A DNA stretch of 64,000 nucleotides from Toxorhynchites rutilus septentrionalis (lineage: Eukaryota; Arthropoda; Insecta; Diptera; Culicidae). The notes under the pieces are model-generated. The model ran no database searches, was not told the origin of the DNA, and saw nothing but the letters and a program-made list of their open reading frames with translations. Both the position numbers and the translations under genes were made by a program. The stretch is from positions 99,960,515-100,024,514 of the forward strand of contig NC_073746.1 in assembly GCF_029784135.1 (NCBI RefSeq), written 5' to 3'. The first letter of the stretch is position 1, and each line of letters begins with the position of its first letter. Below, in pieces: positions 45,459 through 55,963 of the stretch.

Positions 45459-45498
45459 CTAGCTGAACCGGCGAACTTCGCCCCACTCACAATTGATA
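45459..45498 (-). mobile_element. 3' terminus of a Helitron (minus strand), truncated
   Basis: On the minus strand GGGGCGAAGTTCGCCGGTTC continues AGCTAG and then T: a hairpin GGCGAA/TTCGCC and the CTAG end. Only about 40 bases remain before Helitron 3 begins, as if the latter had inserted into it. Confidence 0.6.
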
Positions 45499-45561
<63 letters not shown>

Positions 45562-46260
45562 GGATTTTTGTCTATCTGTCTGTCTGTCTGATTCTTATGG
45601 ATTCGGAAACTACTGAACCGATCAACATGAAAATTGGTATGTAGGGGTTTTTGGGGCCGGGGAGGGTTTTCGTGATAGTTTGAGACCCTTCCCCTTCTCT
45701 AAAAGGGGGCTGTCATACAAATTAAACACAAATTTCTACAATACTCGGAAATTAACCAAGCAAATAAAACGAAATTTCGCATGTGGAGGTTTTAAGGTGC
45801 AATAAATGATTCTATGGTGGTTAGACTCTCCACCCCTCTCTCTAAGGGGGGGCTGTCATACAAATGAAAGACAAATTTCAGCATAATTCTAAAACTAATC
45901 AAGCAAATGGAGCCAGATTTGTCATGCGAATGTTTTAGGGGACACAAAACCTTTCCATGATGAATAGATACTCCTCCTCTCTCTTTGGGGGGGGGGCTGT
46001 CATACAAATGAAACATACATGTCTGCATAAATCAAGAACTAATCAAGCAAACTGAACCAAATTTGGCATGCGGAGGTTTTATGGGGCAAGAAACATTTCT
46101 AAAGTGATTCAACACTCCTCCCACCTTTCTGAGAGGGGGGGCTGCCATAGAAATGAAACACAAATTTTTGCATGACTCGAGAATTAATCAAGCAAATAAA
46201 ATCAAATTAGGCATATGGAGGGTTTAGGGTTCAATAAATGTTTCTATGGTGATTACGCAT
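45499..46260 (+). mobile_element. Helitron 3, 5' part (3'-truncated)
   Basis: Starts TC after A, followed by an expanded TA run (45501-45557) and AAATGGATTTTTGTC. Four or more ~143-bp units (CTGTCATAC or CTGCCATAG at about 45710, 45851, 45998, 46142) follow. No CTAG end with hairpin is found, and similarity is lost near 46260. Confidence 0.7.
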
Positions 46261-46475
46261 CAATCCTGATACTGACTGTTTGAATCCGTTGCTTCGTTCT
46301 GGAGTTCAATCGTGAAGAACGGACACCAATTCATGTTTATTGATATAGATCAAGTTTATGAATACATAGTTACCTTCACTTGATTTAATTGAAACCCATT
46401 GTTGAAAACAAAACAATATTTATTTGAAATTCATTGTGAAAACGTAAACGAAACACACCCGTTTTTGAATTGAAT

Positions 46476-46625
46476 TTTTTTCTGTATTATAGTGACTTTC
46501 AACACTTTTTGGCTGGTTCGTCACTGTTACTTCCATTTTTGAAAGAATATCGGGAGTGAGAATTGAACTCATGATCCTTAGCGTGAGAGATATGAATGCT
46601 ACCACTACGCCAGATCACCTCCACA
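46476..46625 (-). mobile_element. Short tRNA-derived SINE (150 bp)
   Basis: On the minus strand TGGCGTAGTGGTAGC (A box) and GAGTTCAATTCTC (B box) form a tRNA-like head, and the body ends in an A run next to CTATAATACAG. An 11-bp duplication TTGAATTGAAT flanks it (46465-46475, 46626-46636). A longer word ATTTGAAATTCATT also repeats farther out (46422-46435, 46663-46676), so the exact history may be two-step. Confidence 0.72.
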
Positions 46626-46686
46626 TTGAATTGAATGCATGGTGAAAATAAAAACATTTTTGATTTGAAATTCATTAAGCAATTGT

Positions 46687-47213
46687 TTATTTTTCTTCCT
46701 CTTCTTGGATTCCGGTTCTAAAAGTTCCGAAGCTTTGGAGGGCTGTTGTTTCGTTGCGCTGTTGTGGGGTTCGAAGAGACAGACGATGATTCTTCATGAA
46801 GCTAAAATCCCAATCTCTTCCTGCATGTTTTGCAACCTGGTTGAATTCGTGCTGAAGGTTGTTGGCTTCCGCAAAATCAAACGCCAGACGACGTAAATCT
46901 TTGAGAGTCATACCATAGAAAGCATTGTCCAGTGCTCTGCAGTGGTTCACCATATCCTCAGACTGCTTACTCGTAAATACTTGTCCGAACCACCCTAGGT
47001 GCTTTCCAGTTATTTTAGGTAAGTTAATCATCATCTCCAAAACTGAAAAAATTAGATCAAAACATCGCAAAACTCTTTTTACCTCATAACTTTTTGCCAC
47101 ATTCATGAGATGTATCGTGTTTGTATGGGTGAGCTGATGGTGTAATAATGTATCAAACGAATACACTGTTGTCGAAATTTGATGCTCGTTTGCTTCAAAA
47201 AGGCCAATGCGCA
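46687..47213 (-). pseudogene. Pogo/Tigger-like transposase N-terminal fragment
   Basis: A minus-strand frame contains LGWFGQVFTSKQSEDMVNHC and AFYGMTLKDLRRLAFDFAEA, then AGRDWDFSFMKNHRLSLRTP. This is the CENP-B type helix-turn-helix region of pogo/jerky-like DDE transposases and their domesticated relatives, which binds DNA. It ends in an acidic tail (QEEEEK) and stop, and no catalytic DDE domain follows. The open frame extends to 47241 by running into the end of HLE-7, so its first residues are not native. Function as a host gene fragment cannot be excluded. Confidence 0.62.
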
Positions 47214-47218
47214 CTTTT

Positions 47219-47748
47219 TGACGTAGAACTAGGTCTTTCATTAAAGGTGCCCAATCAGAAAACAGGTCACGTTTTTATGAAATAAAGTTAACGTTAATAA
47301 CTATTTTTGCCGCGAACGGATTTTGGCGATTTACATACGAAACGAATCGGAAACTCCCTAAGATTTGTTTAATATGATATACATTCGAATCCCTTGGTTT
47401 GTAAATGGTTAAAATTCATGAAAATTTTAGGCGTTTCAATTTTCCGATACATTTATTCTGTCCATTTGTGTGCTTTCCTGAAGAGAGCTGTCAATAACGA
47501 GCAAATTATCGACGACCAACCAAGGGGAAATCGTAGGATTTGAAGTCTCCGTAAGCAAAGGAAAAATAGAAGAAAGAAGGGGAATATTTGCCTAGAGTAT
47601 AAACCATTTCAGAGATTATTTTGCTAAGCAGTTGTTTCTAAAATTTTACAGCATTTTAATCCGAAGGTATAAATAAGTGACTTATATAAAATAACAGCGT
47701 AGTTCTACGTCAACAATGCGGTCGTATCTTGGACACAACCTCCTATAA
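47219..47748 (+). mobile_element. HLE-7, short Helentron-like repeat (~530 bp)
   Basis: Starts TGACGTAGAACTAGGTCT at 47219. The 3' part has CGTAGTTCTACGTCAAC (47698-47713), a decayed palindrome (GTATCTTGGACAC) and ACAACCTCCTATAA before T's. Both ends share the GAACTA variant, not seen in other copies. The interior keeps a CCAATCAGAA box near the 5' end but no stem-loop or histone codons. Confidence 0.72.
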
Positions 47749-47899
47749 TTTTCCCCGTACGCACCTCTTTATCATTACTTTATCATAATGATACTGCTGC
47801 TGGACATTACGATTAAGATCCCGACATTTTACTAACATTTTTTTCATTATAACAAATCGGTTGTATCTCGAGAACGGGCGGTCCTAGAAAAAATCGTTA

Positions 47900-49202
47900 T
47901 AAAGGGTGTGTCACATCAAATTGCATCACGGTAAAAACGCTGTAGAAATTTAATTTTTAGGAATTATATCTTCAGCTTTCGCTTATAATCAGATAAGAGT
48001 GAATAGATCACGTTGGCCATGCTTCACTGTAAATTTTTCGTAAATTTGGAAAAATGTCGTCGAACGAAAAAGAGCGTCGTGAATTAATCCTGTGCACTCA
48101 TTTCGAGAATCCGGAGTTGTCACATCGGGACATCGGTAAGATGCTGGGAATCGTCCAATCCACGGTCAGCAGAGTACTAAAACGATACTTCGAGAACCTA
48201 ACCATCGACCGGAAGGTGAAGAACGGCAAAAATGGATGCTCCGTCAGTGAAAACGATCACAAGCGCGTAGTTAAGCAGTTTAGACGTGATCCGAGAAGTT
48301 CGGTCCGGGATGTCGCCAATAAGCTGAATTTGTCAAGTTCATTCGTCCAGCGGACCAAGCAGCCTGCGTACATACAAGGTTCTGAAGGCTCCTAACCGCG
48401 ACGAAAGGCAAAACATGGTGGGGAAGACGCGAGCCCGGAAGCTGTACACCGAAATGCTGACGAAGCCGCATTGCCTGGTAATGGACGACGAAACCTACGT
48501 CAAAGCGGACTTTCGTCAGCTGCCGGGCCTGTTGTTCTTCTCCGCAGAGGACAAATTCAGCGTTCCGGAGGAGATTCGCAAGCAGAAACTATCCAAGTTT
48601 GCCAAAAAGTACACGGTGTGGCAAGCGATCTGCTCTTGCGGAAAGCGGAGCGCCCCCTTCGTGATGACCGGCACGGTAAACGGGCAGGTTTACCTTAAGG
48701 AGTGCCTACAGAAGCGCTTACTACCACTATTGAAGCAGCACGAGGGCCCGACCATCTTCTGGCCGGATCTCGCTTCGTGCCACTATTCAAAGGACGTGTT
48801 GGAGTGGTACGAAGCCAACGGGGTCATCTTCGTGCCAAAGGAAATGAACCCGCCCAACGCGCCGGAGCTTCGCCCAATAGAGAAATATTGGGCGATTATG
48901 AAGCAGGCCCTCCGGAAGAACCCAAAAGTTGTCAAATCGGAGGCGGACTTCAAGAGAAAATGGATTTCTGTTCAAAAAAAACTACAACCTGACGTTGTAC
49001 AGAACCTTATGGACGGGGTAAAGAGGAAGGTGCGAGCATACGGGCTTGGGCTCGAAGTATCAATAAAAAGAAAATGCCAAAAGTTAAACAGTAAAAAAAA
49101 TAGTTTTTATTTTACTGTCTAAAATTTTCAAAAGGATCGGTCTACTGGGCGAATTTCTACAGCGTTTTTTCCGTGATGCAATTTGATGTGACACACCCTT
49201 TA
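47900..49202 (+). mobile_element. DD37E Tc1/mariner transposon (ITmD37E type), complete ends
   Basis: Inverted ends of about 30 bases (TAAAGGGTGTGTCACATCAA at the left and its complement at the right) lie between TA duplications (47898-47899, 49203-49204). A near-complete transposase is inside. DD37E elements are known from mosquitoes. Confidence 0.9.
48054..49122 (+). pseudogene. DD37E transposase with one frameshift
   Basis: The first 100 or so codons (48054-48360) hold two helix-turn-helix motifs (SHRDIGKMLGIVQSTVSRVL and SVRDVANKLNLSSSFVQR). The frame then shifts by one near 48355-48365, where a few bases appear to be lost. The rest (about 48366-49122) is open: LVMDDETYV (first Asp), WPDLASCH (second Asp) and RPIEKYW (Glu). 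I count exactly 37 residues between the second Asp and the Glu, giving the DD37E signature. The enzyme would cut out the element and insert it at TA. With a single lesion this is one of the better preserved transposases here. Confidence 0.88.
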
Positions 49203-49204
49203 TA

Positions 49205-49768
49205 TAGTTTTTCATGTAGAATCGTATATAGATTCCATTTTCATGTTATTTTTCTGAAGTGGTCGTTTTCACAAGACATTGAAATTAAAAAAAAAATCAA
49301 AAATTCATATTTTCTATTTGGTGAGTTTACCACGGCATCGCCATACGTTAAACTTTGGCTTTCTCAATAAAAATATGCAAAAAATAAAAAATGTCGAAGG
49401 GAGGGTCATTTGAAATACAAACGTTATTAATATTGAATTCAATTTTTGAGTAAGATTTCCTAGCAATGCTTTTTAATGTTATTTTTCTCAAATAGTTCAT
49501 TAATTTTCCAACAATTTTGTCAAATATAATATTTTAATCAGACATCTGGCAAGCATTTAGAGTTACATTTTGTGTAAGAAAGATCAATGATTTTGAAAAC
49601 GCTCTTTTAGAAAATCAGTCGTAATTTAAATTGGTCGTATGATAAAGAAAATTGAGATTTTGGGTAGCTTTCATTCAATAAAATCAAAGAGAATCTGTTT
49701 TACGGCTGATTTTGGGTAGAATTGCTCTGTACGCGCATCTCGAAACAATATATCGTGATTTTTCGCAG
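49205..49768. other. AT-rich intergenic DNA, nothing recognised
   Basis: No gene or repeat ends seen. The minus-strand frame 49671-49910 runs into the next MITE and has no family features. Confidence 0.4.
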
Positions 49769-49772
49769 TTAA

Positions 49773-49996
49773 CGCATTAAGGACCGCTAGTTTTGACGCT
49801 TCATTTGTTCGTATTCCACGAATGAGATCGTTTTCATCGGTTTTGGATGAGACGAAGACCCATCGGTAGGCCTCGTTAGATTTTTGGCAGACCAAGGATT
49901 TAACCATCAAGTGTAGAAAACACGGGTTATTTCATGATCCATCCGTAACATACGGAACGCGAAACAAGAGAAAGCTCGTGAGCGGTCCTTAAAGTG
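49773..49996. mobile_element. TTAA-flanked MITE (224 bp)
   Basis: Ends CGCATTAAGGACCGCT and, on the minus strand, CACTTTAAGGACCGCT lie between TTAA at 49769-49772 and 49997-50000. Non-coding. A decayed relative lies near 1316-1440. Confidence 0.68.
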
Positions 49997-50000
49997 TTAA

Positions 50001-50435
50001 GCAGAAAATAGTACTGTTTTGAGTTCAAACCCAGCTTTCCAGACTTTCTTCCTGCAACCGGTTCAATGCGACTCATCGAATATGTGTCATATTCCCGAGC
50101 GTAGGACTCAGGCCCAGACAGCGCTTCTGTGGCGATGACAGTGTCATTTATACATTATTGCCACTTTATGAGCTTTCGCATAAACGGACCGTCATGGAGT
50201 CGGATGATAACTCGGGGTTTTTCCCCTAGCAACACTCCCTCCTCCCTCACTCCCGACTGAGTACTGCAATGCACATGTTGCAGGAGAGAGAGGAAGCGCG
50301 CGAGCTGCTGGCTGCACGTCATAATAAGTAGAGCATGGGTTGGAAAGGTTATAAACATGTGATATTTATGCGCGGAATGAGCAGTGAAATGCTATCATTT
50401 TATCGCCTACATCCCCATTAAATCAAGGAAAAAAA
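50001..50435. other. Intergenic DNA, nothing recognised
   Basis: No repeat ends, RNA gene or coding frame with family features is visible between the MITE and HLE-8. Confidence 0.4.
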
Positions 50436-50612
50436 GACGGGTGGGTAATGTCGGGGACATAACCGGAGTGACGTAGGACTATACAAAGGGGACAGCTTTT
50501 GTTAAATATATATTTTAAATATATTGTTTTATTTTCTTCTCCTACGTGAATACCTACCTATCTACCTGAAAAATGGATTAGTTTACTGTTTACTCTTTAT
50601 GAACATGTTGAT

Positions 50613-50628
50613 GGTTCTGAAAAGAACC
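50613..50628 (-). promoter_or_regulatory. Histone mRNA 3' stem-loop, perfect
   Basis: On the minus strand GGTTCTTTTCAGAACC: six perfect pairs around TTTC with CAG, followed by ATC and, downstream, CATAAAGAGTAA as a purine-rich element. It lies downstream of the H2A piece at 50876-51118. Confidence 0.78.
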
Positions 50629-50875
50629 TTTGGTGTTGTGTTTTTGTTATCACTCGATATTCCTATCTTGTTCGGTTAAGCCTTCCTGTTTAGCTATTGC
50701 GTTTGCCACTCGCCACAGCTTTCACAGTTGGGAAATTTCTTCCCATCCAGCTTGTGAAGTATTGTTCAGTAAATTACATTTAATGCGACGTGCCGGAGAA
50801 ACACTTTGCTACTCACTGAAACTAATTGTTGACTTGATGAGCGCCGAACCGAAGCTGCTCTGTTCTTGATGCGGG

Positions 50876-51118
50876 TTTTCTAATTGTCGTGAGCAGCTTT
50901 GCAAGCCAACTCGAGCACTCCGACGGCCGAAACTCTATAATCGCTGTTAGGTATACTGGTGCTCCGGCACCAATCCGTTCGGCCTAGTTACCCTTGCGGA
51001 GCAATCAGTGAATGCGACCAACAAGGAACTGGAGACCTGTACGGTTCGAGTGAGACTTTGCCTTTCCCTTAACTTGTCCTCCTTTGTTACGTCCACGATG
51101 CCGATGCCGTACAACCAC
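50876..51118 (-). pseudogene. Histone H2A pseudogene (HLE-8, third copy)
   Basis: The initiating codon has become GTG (51118). After a short basic extension ([11 protein letters not shown]) the tail reads [20 protein letters not shown], then V.RIH.LLRKGN, AER.GAGAPVYL and, after a phase shift, VLELA.KAAHDN.KTRI. These correspond to canonical H2A residues 1-82 in order. In-frame stops interrupt at least three places. The docking domain and C-tail are not recognisable. The basic extension before the tail is also present in the copy at 51927-52411. Confidence 0.8.
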
Positions 51119-51335
51119 ACGGGTTTACGGTTTGAAAGAAAATAAGATATTTTTTTGGGGTCCGCGTGTTTTATACTCTAGCGGTACACACTCACAGGAT
51201 AGAACCAAAACGGCAGACTCAGCCAGAGAGGCGAGTCCAACGAGACGAACGAATGAGCGTTAAAAGGGAGCGATGGCAAAAAAATACATTCATTACGATT
51301 TGTTCGCTCGTTGGATTCACATGCAGGCTAAAAAG

Positions 51336-51351
51336 GGTCCTTTTCAGGATC
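51336..51351 (+). promoter_or_regulatory. Histone-type stem-loop on the opposite strand (unit 1)
   Basis: GGTCCTTTTCAGGATC followed by ACAA, and CTAAAGAGTTT 20 bases later. It points the opposite way to H2A, so two 3' ends converge here. Upstream, TTTTATACTCTAGCGG (about 51170) may be a TATA region. The short codons between are not a recognisable histone. Confidence 0.65.
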
Positions 51352-51926
51352 ACAAAATTATCTTCAATCTAAAGAGTTTATTGTTTTGCTATCACTCGAT
51401 ATCCCCATCTTGTTCGGCTAAACCTTTCTGTTTAGCGATTGCATTTGCCACTCGCCACAGCTTTCACAGTTGGAAAATTTCTTCCCATCCAGCTTGTGAC
51501 ATATTTTACAGTAAATTACATTCAATGGCACGTCGCATTACCACCACTCAGTGTCGGATTGGAGGTAATTTTAACCTGTAATTGAACATTTGTGATGACA
51601 GTGGTACAGTGTCGACTTTCAATGTGGGGTCATAATTTGGACCCCGAACTTTATGTTTACAAAAATGTCCAACTAAATATGTCACATTACAGGTCCGTCC
51701 AATTAGCTAAATGTCGAGATAAGTGTAAATTACTGTACTTTCAATCTAAAAGCAATTTAAGAATTGATGAAAATCAATAAGCTCAGAACAACTGCCAAAT
51801 TTACATACTCATCATATCCTGGCAAACAAATTATGAAAAAATCAATTTGTGTTTTATTATTATTTTGGATATTGTTTTAGAAAGCATTGAACTGTATTTC
51901 CAAAACTCTTTTTTGGAAGGTTTAAT

Positions 51927-51942
51927 GGCCCTGAAAAGCGCC
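51927..51942 (-). promoter_or_regulatory. Histone-type stem-loop after the H2A piece (unit 1)
   Basis: On the minus strand GGCGCTTTTCAGGGCC followed by ATTAAACC, as at 9046-9061; one internal mismatch. Confidence 0.65.
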
Positions 51943-52411
51943 TTGTTTTATGGAATGGTTCCAATTTAGAAAACTTAATACTCGTGGTTTTGAAAAAAAA
52001 CCATTTCGAACGCCCTCGATGCCGCCTTGTTCTGGATTTGCCACCAAAGCAGTTTGTATAAAGAACAAACTTTTTTCTTCTGCTACTTGATGCCGTTTTG
52101 CGATTGCGTTTGCCACTCGCCACTCGCTGCAACTGCCTGTTGTTGTCTTGATGTGTTCTGTTCTGAATGCGGTTTTTCTTATCGTCGCGAGCAGCTTTAC
52201 CAGCCAACTCGATCACTTCGGCGGCCGAAACTATATAACGCCGGCTAGGTAGACTGGTGCACTGGTACTAACTACTCGGCCTAGCTACCCTTGCGGAGCA
52301 ATTGGCGGATACACCGAAGAACTGCACACCTGCACGGTTCGAGTGGGACTTTGCCTTTCCCTTAACTTGTCCTCCTTTGTTACGTCCACGATGCCGATAC
52401 CGTACAACCAC
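51943..52411 (-). pseudogene. Histone H2A pseudogene (HLE-8, second copy)
   Basis: The tail reads [20 protein letters not shown] from about 52390. After a frame break LLRKG..AE is recognisable near 52280, and then AAEVIELAGKAARDDKKNRI (about 52230-52170). The last stretch equals the H2A alpha-2 to alpha-3 region [20 protein letters not shown]. Downstream the sequence becomes a Lys/Arg-rich frame (QRVASGKRNRKTA, open for about 90 codons) not found in H2A. The same foreign end occurs at 8910-8960, so it belonged to the captured sequence before the copies spread. Confidence 0.82.
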
Positions 52412-52480
52412 ATGGCGATGGCAAAAAAATACATTCATTACGATTTGTTCGCTCGTTGGTTTCACATGCAGGCTAAAAAG

Positions 52481-52496
52481 GGTCCTTTTCAGGATC
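52481..52496 (+). promoter_or_regulatory. Histone-type stem-loop on the opposite strand (unit 2)
   Basis: Same 16 bases and flanks as 51336-51351, exactly 1145 bases farther right. Confidence 0.65.
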
Positions 52497-53092
52497 ACAA
52501 AATTATCTTCAATCTAAAGAGTTTATTGTTTTGTTATGTCTCGATATCCCCATCTTGTTCGGCTAAACCTTTCTGTTTAGCGATTGCGTTTGCCACTCCC
52601 CACAGCTTCCACAGTTGGAAAATTTCTTCCCATCCAGTTTTGTGACATGTTGTACAATGAATTACATTCAATGCGACGTGCCGAAGCGCCACTCAGTGTC
52701 GTATTGGAGGCGATTTTAACCTGTAATTTAACATTTGCGATGACAGTGGTACAGTGTCGACTTTCAATGTGGGGTCATAATTTGGATCTCTATGTTTACA
52801 AAAATGTCCAACTAAATAAGTCGCATTACATGTCCGTCCAATTAGCTAAATGTCAAACTAATAGTAAATTACTGTACTTTCAATCTGGAAACAATTTAAG
52901 AATTGGTGAAAATTGAATAATCAGGAAAGTCCCCAACTATCAATAAGCTCAGAACAACTGCCAAATTCACATGCTCATCAGATCCTGGCAAACGAATTAT
53001 GAAAAAATCAATTTGTGTTTTATTATTATTTTGGATATTATTTTAGAAAGCATTGAACTGTATTTCGTAAACTCTTTTTTGAAAGGTTAAAT

Positions 53093-53231
53093 GGCCCTGA
53101 TAAGCGCCGTGTTTTATGGAATGGTTCCAATTTAGAAAGCTAGCTACCCTTGCGGGGAACTTCAGATCAACACGGTTCCAGCGGGATTTTGCCTTTCCCT
53201 TCACTTTTCCTCCTTTACCATGTCCAGACAT
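53093..53231 (-). pseudogene. Histone H2A N-terminal tail fused to its 3' stem-loop (HLE-8, first copy)
   Basis: The ATG at 53231 starts MSGHGKGGKVKGKAKSRWNR, only a few changes from the canonical H2A tail MSGRGKGGKVKGKAKSRSNR, and the frame is intact through KFPA. It then jumps, without the histone fold, into 3' untranslated sequence with the stem-loop GGCGCTTATCAGGGCC (minus strand, 53108-53093). The frame stays open to 53043, so a 62-residue tail-only product is possible on paper. Upstream, 53232-53500 holds a TATA-like box and CCAAT box. This is the best preserved H2A start in the window. Confidence 0.85.
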
Positions 53232-53752
53232 GGCTGCTTGGGTTGGTTTGTTGATGTGTTGTGATGCGAACCGATGTGGTGTACGGTTTGAATGAGAATG
53301 ATCGTTACGGCAGCGGAGCGGAGATTTTTAAGCTGACTGGCTGTCTCGAGAATTACGCATGTGTGAGACTGCGACCAATGTTTCGTTCATTTTTTTTTCT
53401 TTTTCCTTTCCAATCGTGTTTCATTCTATTTCGCTGCTGCTCTGGTTGCCCGTTTTGGTCGGTACGATTTGAGGAGCACAAAATGGACCAATCAAAAATG
53501 GGCACATAGTGCATTTTGACAATGCTTGATATTTCACAATTATTCAATTATTTATCTCAAGAAAAATGAAATGTTATTCGTAATGATAGATGCGTAGATA
53601 TATTTCCTATCAATTTATGCAAAAACCTTTGCGATCTATTGAGAAATGCTCGAGTTATAAGCGTTCCAAATCTTGCATTTTTTCCTACTTGTTCAGTGCC
53701 TAGATTTCCATTTCACCCCCTATATCTTCCGGTTAGACGTAGTCCTACGTCA

Positions 53753-55961
53753 AAAATGGAAACGGTGCTAAACATTCTGCGAGGCTCAAATGACATTTAA
53801 TAAGCAGAAGTGACACGATTTAAGAATGCTCGTAAACCATCGCGTAATCGCAAGAAGGTTTACGATTTTAAGGGGGTGTGTCTGGGTGTTGATAACATGA
53901 TTTAAAACACAGAATAAAGTACTCGTAAAACGTACAGTGTGTAAACCATTACCCCAAATTAGATGAAATTGCAACTAAATAACGACCCCACCAAATGTAA
54001 CTAAAATATCCCCGGGACAGTTTTGATAAACATCAAAACCAATATTTTCCAACCACCGTTACACGGGAACGGCTTCGGTTCGCCGCCAAAGCCATCCCAC
54101 ATATTTATTGCCACTTCAATCTGCCATAACATTGAATTATGTTTTGGAGAAACTTTTATTGACGTAGAGAACTTAATTGCTTTCCTCTCGGTCTCGCCAT
54201 CCTCGGAAAGGAAAAAGTTCTCTCGAAGCGCTTAATTGAGCCCAAAACTAATTTCCGAAGCGTTTATTCTGGTCACATTAGTTTGATCAATGTGTGTTTT
54301 AGTGGTTCCAAGGATAATCATCTCGCTAGTGGTCAGCATGCAAGTGAAAGTTTTGCTCGCCTCTCCGGCAACGGCAAAGCTTTTTCCCGATAAGGCGAGT
54401 CTGACCGGATGGTCGCCAATTTATACGATGCCTTCCACCGGTCTGTGGGAGAATATTTTACACGTTCCACTTTGAGCTCGGGAAGATAAAATCAAATTAC
54501 CGGAAAGAGCACGGCTATGGATAATTGTTGTCAGGAAGGGTTCAGCGTAGGATAACTGACGTCTAGCAGAATTCACACAATTAATTTAATGGGAGGAGTT
54601 TGAAACTCCATTATTCATCGGTTCATTATCGGAAAATGGGTTTCTCTAATTTGGTTCGTAAAAACACACTCAAAAATACGAGCCTTTATTTCAGATCTTG
54701 AAAAACTCAACCCATTACATACTGGAACGTCTCCGCAGAAATAAATATTTATGCACCGAATTTATCGAGTAAAGAATCCAGGAACATGGTCCCACTCCAG
54801 CGGATACCATCTGCAACTTGTTCGTATTGAATTTCCAGAATTTACAATCTCATATCTGCCGTCAGTTCGAACTCCATAACAATGGAAACTGAGATGATTT
54901 CGAACGAAACTAGGGGAGGTCACATGTGCATTTTCTATTAAAATTCTGATTGAAAATCACTTCCAACGATCTAACAATGATGTTTTCCTTTTCCCCCCTG
55001 TTAATTCTACTCCAGTGCGAACAAAAGAAGTTGGACATGTGCAAGAAGAAACGTACTCTTCAACAGTTTTATAACCCTGCCAAACCCGAACCCCAAAAGG
55101 ACTCCGAAAACATGGAGAATGCGTTTGAGGAAATAAAAAAAATACTGTGCCATTTCCGATCCCCACGGCTTGCCGTGTTTTGGAGGAAAGCAAATAAAAT
55201 ATCGTATGCGCTGCGGGCGGAGGTGGGGGCGGACGAACAGCAGCGGCAAGAAAGCATTCGATGCAAAACTTTCTGTTTTTATGGCTGGTGTGAAGCCACC
55301 AATAATAATATGCAAATCAGATTGACGGAAATAAAAATAAAATGTTACCATCCCGTTTGCACGGTGGAGAAAAATTCGACTTGGCAGCATGACTTAGACC
55401 AGGGATCACCATTTCTATGAGAAGGAAGCAAAAGAAAAAAAATCATGGAGTGGGGCCCGGCTAAACCTTGCCGAAGTGGATGTTCGGCTCAAACGCACAA
55501 ACCTCGTCGCCTCACAGCCTCTTCAGAATAATTTTTCACCATCTGACAGAGTGTCATCTATTTTTCACTCTTCCCCGCTTCGGTGGGTGGGATACTTCCG
55601 GGAGAGGGAACAAGATAACGATGGCAATAATGATGTCATGCTGTTAGGCTGAAGTTTCGGGGAAACATCTGATTCTGGAGTAGGCCCAGGTGGAGGAGGA
55701 AGAACACAGATTTCATCTTCTAGCCGGCTTCTCCGCCTCTGGAGAGCAAATATCTTCATGGGGACAGCAGCACGGCGTGTGTAATGATGAACGGTCTCTG
55801 AAGATCCTGCGTTTAAGGAAAGATTTGAGTTATTGCACTATGAAACAGTGAACATTGTTCACCATAAGTCATGGTGGACCAGAATCTTTTTTGGCAGGGA
55901 TTCATTGTGAAGTTTGTTTTTTTAGTCGACATTTCGATATCAGTTGATATGATAACTGGAA
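53753..55961. other. Intergenic DNA, probably mostly unique
   Basis: No repeat ends recognised. The longest frame is plus 54950-55420 (156 codons). It has a charged, Lys-rich middle and no known domain, and minus-strand frames of similar size overlap it, so it is not called a gene. Bases 55200-55760 are GC-richer. Confidence 0.4.
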
Positions 55962-55963
55962 TA

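Larger units (their letters stand above)
51271..53300 (-). repeat. ~1145-bp tandem duplication inside HLE-8
   Basis: CGATGGCAAAAAAATACATT begins at 51271 and 52416, exactly 1145 bases apart. The following several hundred bases match closely, including the plus-strand stem-loop and the block with GTACAGTGTCGACTTTCAAT (51603 and 52750). The second unit is incomplete at its right end. Confidence 0.82.
50436..53752 (-). mobile_element. HLE-8, 3.3-kb Helentron-like repeat carrying several histone H2A pieces
   Basis: On the minus strand it starts TGACGTAGGACTACGTCT (53752). It ends with TATAGTCCTACGTCA (50468-50482), a palindrome with arms GGTTATGTC and GACATTACC, and CACCCGTC at 50436 before a T run. 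From 5' to 3' it holds a CCAAT box (53488-53495), a TATA-like H2A promoter, an H2A start at 53231 fused to a 3' stem-loop, a tandemly duplicated block with more H2A pieces and two oppositely oriented stem-loops, and a last H2A piece with a perfect stem-loop (50613-50628). No transposition protein is present. Gene capture by a rolling-circle-type element is the favoured reading. Confidence 0.75.

Noticed and set aside
54950..55420. 156-codon plus-strand frame as a gene
   Set aside because: No domain, no promoter or splice logic, and overlapping frames of similar length on the other strand.
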